A stretch of DNA of 64,000 nt, taken from the NCBI GenBank assembly GCA_037176725.1, contig JAZBRS010000020.1, forward strand, positions 100,706,501 to 100,770,500. Reading direction: 5' to 3'. This document shows positions 55,896 through 64,000 of this stretch, piece by piece. The number at the start of each line of letters is the position of its first letter. The stretch's first letter is position 1. A model generated the notes under the pieces. That model saw only the letters and a list, made by a program, of their open reading frames with translations, was not told the origin of the DNA and searched no databases. A program made the translations under genes and the position numbers. This DNA is from Posidonia oceanica (taxonomy: Eukaryota; Streptophyta; Magnoliopsida; Alismatales; Posidoniaceae).

Positions 55896-56211
55896 GTCTT
55901 ATCTTTTATTTTCCTTCTTCGCGTCGCTCCATCCGTGAAGGCCTCTTCTCTTTCGGAACCCCGCCGGTCTGGATCTCCGGGATTAGGCGTTTACAACGGT
56001 CTAACGGCTGCGTATAATGTCTTAGAATAGAATGCCTTCCTTTCTTGGCTTTATATCATCATTTTGGCTATAAATCTCTAATTTCTTGGTGTTTCCTTTC
56101 TTATGAAGGCATCAAGGCCTATATTAAGCCCCTCCCTTGGCTTTGATTTGTAAAACACTACTGAATTTTTCTTTGGTTTCTGTTATTTGCAAGGAGTTGC
56201 AGCTTTCCCTC

Positions 56212-57569
56212 ATGGATCTGAGCGAGATTCTGCGTCACGCCTTTCGTGTAGCCAACTTTGCTTCTCCTTCTGACCTAGCGCAACTCCGGTTAGAGGCCAT
56301 GCCCAATCACCTAGTGAATCTCTTGGTGAACGAGAAGGTATTTTCTCTTTTTCTACTATTTTCTTCTTTTATTTGATGTGCTGCTCTTGTATCTTTCTTT
56401 TATACTGATTTTTTATTTCATAGCCCTTAGCCTCTTCATATAACAACCATGATCCAAAAGCCTACCAGCTGGACTGGGTTCAAAGTTTTCGCACTTGGAC
56501 ATTAAAGAAGTATCATGAGCGCTTGGAGGAGGCTGGCTTTTGTCAAACTCTCCGGCAACTGCGGCAGCCTATTGATTGGAAGACGATTTTTGGCCTCTGT
56601 GGGCTATGGAACCCCCTGACTCACACATTCTTCACTTCTTCGAGGGAGCTTACCATTCTTCTGGAGGAGGTAAGCGTTCTATTAGGCACTTGGCAAGCTG
56701 ATCCTTCCATTTATTCTAGGGACGCATATCTCCTACCAACCGGGGTGGTAGGATCCTTTTCCCTTTTAAAACGCATCTTCGACTCTGTCATTGTGCCGGA
56801 GGATTTGGTACTAGATGGTTGCATCAACCTTGCTTCTCTGTGGAAGTTCTTTTTGAAGCAGCGTGATAGCATTCGTTCTGAAGCTTCTTGTTTGGAATGC
56901 AATTTTATTCTGATTGGTGGGTTGGTGCTTTTTCCTAATGAAGCTTTAACCATTAGTACCTATCATGCCGAGCTCATGTGCATAAGCGTTCGCAACCTGG
57001 AGAAGAGTTTGAGTCAGTCTGTGCTGGCCTTTACTATTCGAGGCTTATCCAGTGCTTGCCTTGGGGGACCATTCTTTGGGTCGCCTTTTTTGATTCTGCG
57101 ATGGCTAGAGGAACACATTCTGTTGCCTGCTCTTGATGTTAATCTCCCTCTTGAGGATTATGTCCGCTGATTCTGTGCCTACGAGGTCAAGCCTCAGATA
57201 GACTCTTTCAATCCTCTTTCATCGTTCCGGACAGTATATGATCCTGAATACTTCTTGACACTGGTTGGGGCAACGGAATTTGTGAGGTACAACCCCCAAC
57301 ATTGCTTTTGTATGTTGGGCATTCCTTGGGCCATACCTCCTATGCCTCGCTTTTCAGATATGATCCTTCCACGCTTAAGGGACACTCCCGGAGATATTAT
57401 CCAGGTTTATTTTCATGCTGCCATCTGGGATGGAAAGGGACGGAACCGTGTCCTCTCTTCGTGGGAAAATCCGAATGTAGACCGTGAAGCTATCTCCCTT
57501 GCCACTCATGATGTTTGGTATGAGGGTGTGAAGCCTAAACTAGCCATTGAATTTCCTGCAATGAAATAG
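56212..57569 (+). pseudogene. PMD-family gene 1, one intron, one in-frame stop
   Basis: Plant mobile domain protein. Exon 1 runs from the ATG at 56212 (MDLSEILRHAFRVANF) to 56337, donor GTATTT. Exon 2 starts at 56424 after TTTCATAG and runs to the TAG at 57567-57569. Coding total is 423 codons. Visible features: KKYHERLEEAGF, IDWKTIFGLCGLWNP, TFFTSSRELTILLEEVSVLLG (the PMD core), YLLPTG, and a C-terminal part with VYDPEYFLTLVG and QVYFHAAIWDGKGR. One TGA at 57168-57170 interrupts it, probably from a Trp codon. An AATAAA lies 75 nt downstream. Having an intron and its own polyadenylation signal, it looks gene-like rather than part of a retroelement reading frame. Confidence 0.72.
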
Positions 57570-57644
57570 AAAATGTAGTCAGTATTGTACCCTTTATCAT
57601 TAATACAATTACATTTTATCCCTTTTCATCTCTTTTCATTTTTC

Positions 57645-57650
57645 AATAAA
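57645..57650 (+). terminator. Polyadenylation signal AATAAA for PMD gene 1
   Basis: A perfect AATAAA about 75 nt after the stop of PMD gene 1, within T-rich DNA. Confidence 0.5.
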
Positions 57651-57709
57651 TTTGTATGGCTTTTATCAAGTGAAAAATCAAAGTTCAGAATATTCCTTGA
57701 ATTAAAAAC

Positions 57710-57858
57710 GTTATACGCGTGGAATGGTGCGTCCAACGTTATACGCTTAGAACCACAGCAGATAACGTTTTAACCTTCAGGACGTTGGATGGGCCAGATT
57801 GCGCGTATAACACTTTGTCTTCCTGATGCGTTGGACAGCCTAGATCACGCATATAACG
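57710..57858. repeat. Two tandem-hairpin modules between the PMD genes
   Basis: GTTATACGC (57710) faces GCGTCCAAC (57729), and GTTATACGC (57738) faces GCAGATAAC (57758). Then CGTTGGAT (57783) faces CGCGTATAAC (57802), and GCGTTGGAC (57828) faces ACGCATATAACG (57847). TTATA-type and TTGGA-type arms are mixed within single hairpins. Confidence 0.65.
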
Positions 57859-58042
57859 TTGAATGGTATAAATCCTCCATTTTACACAGCAGGCGGCCAT
57901 CTCAACCTCTTGATCTTCTTCTCCGGTGACAGTGGCGTGTTTTCTGAACTCCGGCGAGCTTCCGATCCTCCAGCGACCTTTCCCCTCACTCTTGATCATG
58001 GAACGACAGATTTCATACACTTACACATGGATGGGGAAGTGA

Positions 58043-61000
58043 GCCTGCACCGGACCTAGGCTGTCGTCCCTCGGCGAGCTTGAGGAGGCTGCGTCGGCAA
58101 CTGTGGAGGTTCCGACGGACACTCCTACAGTGGGGGTGGCGGTGATGGCTTTGGTGGAGGCCGGTTTGGGTGTTGTGGAGGCTGTGGAGGCCGGTTTGGG
58201 CACCGTGGAGGCCGGTGTGGTGGGTGGCGGCCTTGCCACGGTTGCCGAGGAGGCAGGGGACATTGGCGGCAAGGGCGATGGGCTGACCGAGGTGGTGGTT
58301 GCTGAGACAGGGGCTGGAGACGCCAGATGCGAGGCCGCGAAGCCTGGGACAGTCAGCGACACCGATGGTGAGGCCGAGGAGGCTGGGGTTGAGCCAGATA
58401 CGAGTTCCATTGGTTCCGTCAGCTGTGGGGAGGAGACGGCCTCAGAGAAGGCGGTTTCGGAGGAGGAGTCCGAGGAGACAGCTCCGGAGGCGGGGTTGGA
58501 CGAGACGGGACTCGAGGAGGAGCCTGAGGCGAGACCAGTCAATCCCCTCATCGTGCAGTTCAGTGAGGACGACAAGTGGTGGCGGAACATGGAGGACTTC
58601 GTCCTGCGAGAGGCGGAGGGTGGTGCGAGAGTTCCTCCGGACTTCTGGCAGGCCCAGATCTCTCAAGACAAGGTCCAGGCTTTAGGACCGCGTAGGGACG
58701 TGTCCCGATTGGAGTACGCCACTACTACCTTGCCTTCGAGGGGGTAGGTAATTCTTTTACTATTATTTTCTTTTATTTAGCTTGATTATTTAGCCTGCCT
58801 GACAATTTCCTTTTCCTTTTGTAGAGTCAGGCACCTGCGGTGACCCGTTGTTATTAGGGGCAGGTCCGCCGGTCCTACGCCCTGTTGGCTCCCTTCCAGT
58901 AGGAGCGCCTGGACTGGATGGGATTCGATCATTTTCTGTCTATCCTTGACTTTCCCCTCCGTCCCATGTTCTTGGAGGCCGTCGCGCAGCGGTGGAACTT
59001 CCGTACCAGTTCGATCGTTACGAGGGCGGGCTATTTTGTCCTCTCGTTGGAGGATATGATGCGGCTGACTGGTCTGCGGGTGACGGGTCGCCCGGTGATG
59101 AGACGGGTCTGCTCTGACCCTGTCTTGGCGCAGGAGCTTGTTGGGAGATAGCTGGCCATGAGCAGGCACCAGCTCATGGTCATCACTTCTACTGTTCGCC
59201 GGGTTAGCAACTTGGCGGCGACGGCGGCCGGACCGGGCGTGGAGGCTGATCAGCAGCTCTGGGCCTTCTTGCTGGTGCTATTCAGGGAGGTCCTTTTCTC
59301 TCACACCTCCTCGAAGTTGTCCGCTGTGTTCCTGCCCCTTATTACGGACCTGGAGCGAGTAGGAGAGTATGCTTGGGGTGTAGCTAGCCTGGCGCACCTG
59401 TATTCTACGCTCTTCTGCTTCACAGATGGCAGTTCTCACCAGCTAGGCGGGAATCTACCTTTTCTTCAGGTAAAGTATGTTTAATTGTGACTTTTCAGAA
59501 ATATTGCAAAATATGATATGCCACTAAACACTCTTGTTTTTCGAGCAGATGTGGACATGGGATCACTTCGCCTTCCTGCGACCTGCTCCTCCTCTAGTTC
59601 CTCCGACAGGCGTTCCCTTCCCTCGGGGACTGTTTTGGGCCGACGCTGAGCAGGCCCTCGAGCCAGCAGACGACAACCGCTATGTCGGTCATCTGTTATT
59701 TGAGATGCTAGTCTCGGTACAGGTAATTTGCTTTCCTTTGACCTTTCAGCTTCTGTTCATTTATTTATTTTGCTTGCTGAAATGTGTTGCTCCTTGTAGG
59801 TAGTCTGGCATCTGTATGCTGAGGGAGAGCAGATGGATGTTCCCGAGATTGCCCATGACCGGGCATTTTTTGATCGCGACGTCTGGATACACTGCTGGAA
59901 CCATTGCCATTTCCAGCAGATCAGTAGGGCACTGCGACAGTTGGGGCGTCGACAGGTTCAACCTCGACCACTTCCTCACAGGGTTTGGTGGGAGACTCGC
60001 GATGGGGGCAGCCGTGCTCGCCACTAGGTGGACGTCTACAGTCCTCAGCTTCTGGACTAGGCTCGTAGTGGTTCTCCTTCCTCGACCGACGTGACAGAGG
60101 AGGACAAGGTGGCTTGGGCTGGGTGGATGGATACTAAGTTCTCTTCCCTGATGATTTTCCACCAGACCCACTTCCTCAGGCGCGGGAACCTTCCCATGGG
60201 GGACACAGATCCCAGGGAGGCCATGATGTCTAGAGCAGCACTGCTGGGGGAGGCTCAGTCTTACCGAGCCCAACTGGAGATGGCGGTGGGTTTTTGAATT
60301 TCATTTTGTAAACCGTCAATTCAAATTTGCTAACTTGCTTTCTTTCTTTTGTAGCTCAAGGCTGCAGATGAGTGGGCTTAGCGGGAGCGTGGCTTGACTC
60401 AGCAGCTCTCCGCTCTGACTGGAGAGATTGAGTGCCTTCGTGTCTCTGCCTCTCGGGTATCTTTACATTTCTTGTAGCCTTTGTAGTTTGATTATGAACT
60501 GTAGCTGATTGTACTTTTCCCTCGTTGCAGCCCTTAACTAGCATCACTCCTCCTCCGGACCATTCAGAGGAGATTTCCTGTCTCCAGGATAAGGTATAAA
60601 TGTCTTTATTATTTTTCCTTTCTGCTTTTAATTAAATCTCTCTTGATTCTAACATTACTGCTTGTAGGTTGCTTATCTGGAGAATAAGATGAAGGAGCAG
60701 GCTGGTGACTTCAATGCTGCTAGCTCTGTTGGGAGATTTGGAATAGCTGGAGCAGTGGGTTGCTGACAAGGACACTGAGATTGCCCAGACCCAGGCGGTA
60801 TAATTTGCTTTGATTCAGTGTTCTTTTATTTCCTTGTCCTTGCTTGTGTCTGATATCTTGATTTCTTCCTTCCTCAGAGTTTGCAAGGCACAGAGGTGTT
60901 CGCCTCTCAGCTTGAGCTTGAGCTAAGGCACTACCGGAGGTATGCCTACGTGACTAGTGCTAGGTTGGGGGAGCCGATTCCTCCTGCACCGAGCCACCAG

Positions 61001-61135
61001 TCGGGTAGTCACCGCTCCCGATCTGTCTCCAGGGCTCCGTCGGGAGTTTCAGTTCGCCCGCCTGCTCAGCCTCCTGCAGCTCCTTCTCTGGCTCCTCCTT
61101 CAGCTCCCGAGGGTGAGGGAGAGAGTGCTTCCTAG
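58043..61135 (+). pseudogene. PMD-family gene 2, multi-exon with coiled-coil C-terminus, broken
   Basis: Resembles plant mobile domain proteins annotated in plants as phosphatase 7 long-form homologues. Likely exons: acidic Glu/Ala/Gly-rich part 58043-58743; PMD core about 58830-59469 (FDHFLSILDFPLRPMFLEAV, LSLEDMMRLTGLRVTGRPV, YAWGVASLAHLY); 59550-59722 (MWTWDHFAFLRP); 59801-60284; 60355-60456; 60531-60594; 60668-60798; 60879-61135. The last four short exons encode charged heptad-like sequence, a probable coiled coil, and a Pro/Ser-rich tail. TAG stops occur at about 58856, 58903, 59149, 60025, 60060 and 60378, and there is a frameshift near 60740. The first ATG is uncertain because a TGA lies at 58040-58042. 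Confidence 0.65.
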
Positions 61136-61194
61136 CATTTGTACTTCAGGGGTAAGCCTCAGTGATCATGTAATCAGAAACTTATTTTTGAATG

Positions 61195-63737
61195 TGTAGT
61201 AACCCTGAAAATCGACGTGTCAATGCACGATGCCAAAGCTCGCGTGCACCGACCGATAGTAGGTCACTATTAGCAAGTGGATCCGAGGAAGGAAACTCTA
61301 CTCGAAAACATCAGAAAAAGAGAAAAAACAAAGATAAAGCAAATTCAGAGTCGCCACCTAGTCTAATAAATCGGGAGACAAGGAAAATCGGGGGAATGCA
61401 TGAAAAACATGCAAAGGGATGCAATGCTATGCAAAGATATGACTCGTGCCTAGGAGGAGGGCATAATGGTCATTGTGGGCCAAGAGAAAGGGTAAGGACT
61501 CCTATTACGTATGGGGAAGGTGTTAGGCACCCTCAATACATCTAAGGAATCAGTCTTTCTTAGGCTTCTTGCTCGCATATGCAGGATGTCAACAAGTGCT
61601 TGCCTTTACTGTATGCACGAGGGGCGAGAGATGCTATGAATGCCTAATGAATGCTTAAACTTGCTTAATATGTCATGATGCATGATTGAAATTAAACGTG
61701 CAGACTATGTGCTTAGCAGCGCTGCCAGTGTTCCGAACGGGACGTGCCCTGGTTCGTAAGAACTCCTGACAGTAAGCATCATCGCCCTAATGCAATGCAG
61801 GTGGAAAACAAAACAGCAGATAAACCATGCAATGCAAAGCGACATGCGACATGGGTTTGTAAATGATGCAAACTTTGAAAACATGCTAGAAATCTGATCA
61901 AAGCGAAAATGTAGCAAAGTGATGGTAAACAAGCTAGGGAAACAAATCTGTAAACAGGCGAGCGAAATGAAAAGATGCAAAGCGGCAAACAAGGGTGGCT
62001 CGGCCACTGTCTGAATTGCAGGCCTGGTCGTCGCCCTAAGCGGCGGTAGTGCATGTCGCCGATGAGATTGACGAAGCACAAGGCGCCTGTCAGAGCAGCA
62101 ACTAAGCTCAGTCGCCTGTGTGAATGGCACCTGGGCTTGTCGCCTGGGATGCTGGAGACAGAGGCGAGCACAGTGTTTCCAGACAGCGACTTTCATAGCC
62201 GAAAACAAGCTAGCTAGATGATGCGAAATGGCAAACTAAATGCTTGGAAATGTAGATGGCATGGTCAGGAACATAATCATGCAAGCAAACTACAAAATAG
62301 ATGCCTAGGTCGCAAGATACGACGGTCCAAAGATTGGCCAGAGGAACGGCCAAGAGTTGCAGGTGAGTTGCCAGTGTTAGTGGTGGCAGCACTGCACTCA
62401 GGCTTTCCAAATAGCCAACTTTGGGACCAAATCTGGAACCCATGGCTATGCAAAACTATAATCTAACTATGCAAACATGAAGAGCAAACATTCAAGATCA
62501 TAGACATACAAAGAGCAAATGAAATGGAGCTCTGGGTCCGCCAGAGCGACGGCCCAAAGTTTGGCCATCCAGCAGACGGAGGTGTAGGTCAGTCGCTGCT
62601 TACTGCGGTGCCTAACTTGGCAATCCTCCAGTGTCGGACAAGAAGGCCAACGACAGCAGCTAAGCTACGATAAAATACAACTAACTAATTAAAAAGCATG
62701 CATGGCTTGAAACGAAGTTGATGGAGTAGTCGCTCACCTGCGGGGATACACGGTCGTGCCCCCCGACCTAGCTCGCCGGAGCGCGCGGACGTGGAGGTCG
62801 CGATGGCGGTGGAGGCAACGGCGGGTGCTTGGATTGATTGGGCTGCGTTCGTGGCGACCTGGAGAAGGTGTGCACAGAGTTTGGAGGAGTTTGGCACCAC
62901 AGGGTGGCTTCTGGCAATGTTGGCCGATGGCGGCAAGGAGGAACGGCTGCGGAGTCGTTGTGGCGGTCCGAGATGCGAAACGGAGAATTGAAAGGCTTAG
63001 GAAGATGCTAGAGGGTGTAGGAATGTTTTTGGATTGCCTCTACACGCTCTGGTTCGAGCGGCTTGGGAGGAGAATGGATGGAAGTCAGCTTTGTGGAAAT
63101 GTGTCGGCGATGTGTCATTGCGTTTTTCGGAATGGGTTCACCTCCACCTATTGGCTCTGGCAGCGGCCAATCGTGGCAGAGGAAGGGTAGTGAGTGGTGT
63201 GAGGGGGCTATGTGATCGAGAAAGTAAGCGGCTTGCAGGAGAGGACGGCGGAGGTCATCGGTGGCAGGGTTGCAGGCGACCGTGGCAGTGAGGGCGGTGA
63301 GTGCGGGAAGGCCACTAGTGAGGAGGTGACGCTGTGCCAGGGAGTTACTGGCGGTTGGCCGGGAGTGAGGAGTAAGTGGCCAAGGGGACGGGTGGCAGGT
63401 GACGACGACCAGCAGCGGCCGCATGGGAAAGGTTTGGGACAGTGGTCTAAGTTACAGTCAAGTCGCCGCTACACGTGGCGCCAAACTCAGTCGCCACTTA
63501 GAGTTGCTACAGAGTTCAGTCGTCTGTGCATGCGGTGCCTGAGTGTGCAACTTAGTAAACTGGGTTGCTAATGGGCTTGGGTTTGTTTAAGGCTTGGGTT
63601 GAGTTGTGAAATAGGAATTGGATGGTTTTGGGTTGGTTTTGGGTAGGGTTTGGAATAGGATTTGGTTGGATCCACCGCTTCCGAGCTCGTTCCTCCAAGT
63701 TTGATCTGCCACCAGGTGTCAAATTGGGGTGTCTACA
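61195..63737 (-). repeat. 3' LTR of a second Tat-type element, minus strand (2543 bp)
   Basis: Read on the minus strand it starts TGTAGACACCCC at 63737 and ends TTACTACA at 61195. It contains the conserved block with GATGCTTACTGTC, GGGTG-CCTAA-CACC, AGGCACGAGTCAT and the PBS core variant TGGCGACTCTG (61346-61356). The element's internal region lies to the right (63738 onward), so this is its 3' LTR. It landed about 60 bp past the end of PMD gene 2. Open frames in it have no domains. Confidence 0.85.
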
Positions 63738-64000
63738 GATGCCCCTCCCTGAGCGAGGTCAAGCGTAGCGAGACCATGGCTCAGGGTTGACAAGACACCC
63801 CTCTTGACATCGATAAGAGGCTAATATTGCTATAGGCGTGAGTCACTTATTCGGTAGATGCACCAAAAATCATGACTCGTTGCCGAATGCAGATGCGAAT
63901 GCGAACACTAGGATGTTGTGCCATTGCATAGACTAGTGTACGGTGCTAATGCAGATGTGAGGCCTACGCTAATGCTCATTGTGCTGTACTCCATTGGGGG
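63738..64000 (-). mobile_element. End of the internal region of the minus-strand Tat element
   Basis: Directly next to the LTR, the minus strand has the polypurine tract AGGGAGGGGCATC, the CCCTGAGC/GCTCAGGG stem (63747-63754, 63779-63786) and GGGGTGTC/GACACCCC (63726-63733, 63794-63801), as in Tat-A. The remaining 200 bp match the general style of Tat-A's 35.65-35.85 kb (GCATTAGC, GTGACTCA..ATTCGG words). The element continues beyond the window. Confidence 0.8.

Larger units (their letters stand above)
43461..55995 (+). mobile_element. Tat-type solo LTR, split by a chromovirus
   Basis: Two pieces, 43461-45121 and 54218-55995, form one LTR of about 3.44 kb starting TGTAGACACC and ending GTTTACA. 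It is flanked by ACGGC (43456-43460) and ACGGT (55996-56000), a 5-bp target duplication with one mismatch. No primer-binding site follows it and no polypurine tract precedes it, so it is a solo LTR left by recombination rather than one end of an element. It carries seven hairpin modules, a 62-bp tandem repeat (55187-55430) and the conserved 3' block (55465-55895). Confidence 0.8.

Noticed and set aside
43461..55995. Reading this LTR as the 5' LTR of an element containing the PMD genes
   Set aside because: No primer-binding site follows 55995 and the flanks carry a target duplication, so a solo LTR fits better.
58021..58590. Antisense Ser/Pro/Ala/Thr-rich frame of 189 codons
   Set aside because: It is the mirror of the GC-rich Glu/Gly/Ala-rich first exon of PMD gene 2; long antisense frames are expected from that base composition.

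Overview
This window is nuclear DNA of a flowering plant. Evidence is a spliced amino-acid-transporter gene with GT-AG introns, and plant-type LTR retrotransposons (Tat/Ogre-lineage and chromodomain Ty3/gypsy, Ty1/copia), a hAT DNA transposon and plant mobile domain (PMD) genes. I cannot name the species. The only gene that looks intact is at the left end; nearly everything from 11.7 kb onward is nested transposon sequence.

Layout. 0.3-2.3 kb, minus strand: a complete four-exon LHT8-like amino acid transporter, with a scrambled pseudogene copy at 8.8-9.2 kb. 4.09-7.10 kb: a hAT transposon with perfect 8-bp target duplications and a broken transposase. 11.75-14.45 kb: a truncated Ty1/copia element. 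15.90-41.28 kb: a 25.4-kb Tat/Ogre-type element (here 'Tat-A') with 5.36-kb LTRs, a decayed gag-pol carrying two RNase H domains, a PMD/DUF7745-like extra ORF, a long array of small hairpins, and a 3' LTR. Tat-A sits inside an older minisatellite whose remainder runs from 41.28 to 43.3 kb. 43.46-55.995 kb: a Tat-type solo LTR split by a young, nearly intact Tekay/Del-type chromovirus (45.12-54.21 kb). 56.2-57.6 and 58.0-61.1 kb: two intron-containing PMD genes, both broken by stops. 61.2-64.0 kb: the 3' LTR and last internal bases of another Tat-type element on the minus strand.

Order of events (inference): minisatellite and hairpin-bearing DNA first; then the solo LTR and Tat-A (LTRs roughly 3% different where I compared them); then the chromovirus (LTRs about 1.8% different by eye) into the solo LTR. 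Each step is anchored by a 5-bp target duplication.

Most unusual signals: (1) a well-formed 107-bp GT-AG intron between gag and pol of the chromovirus; (2) an array of small stem-loops in Tat-A whose stems change in a compensatory way; (3) a two-tier stem around the polypurine tract and LTR start, present in two different Tat elements; (4) a recurring tandem-hairpin module built on GTTGGACGC/GCGTCCAAC, found in the solo LTR and in flanking DNA; (5) a conserved 3' LTR block with an internal copy of the primer-binding-site core in four diverged LTRs. All positions were read by eye without alignment software.
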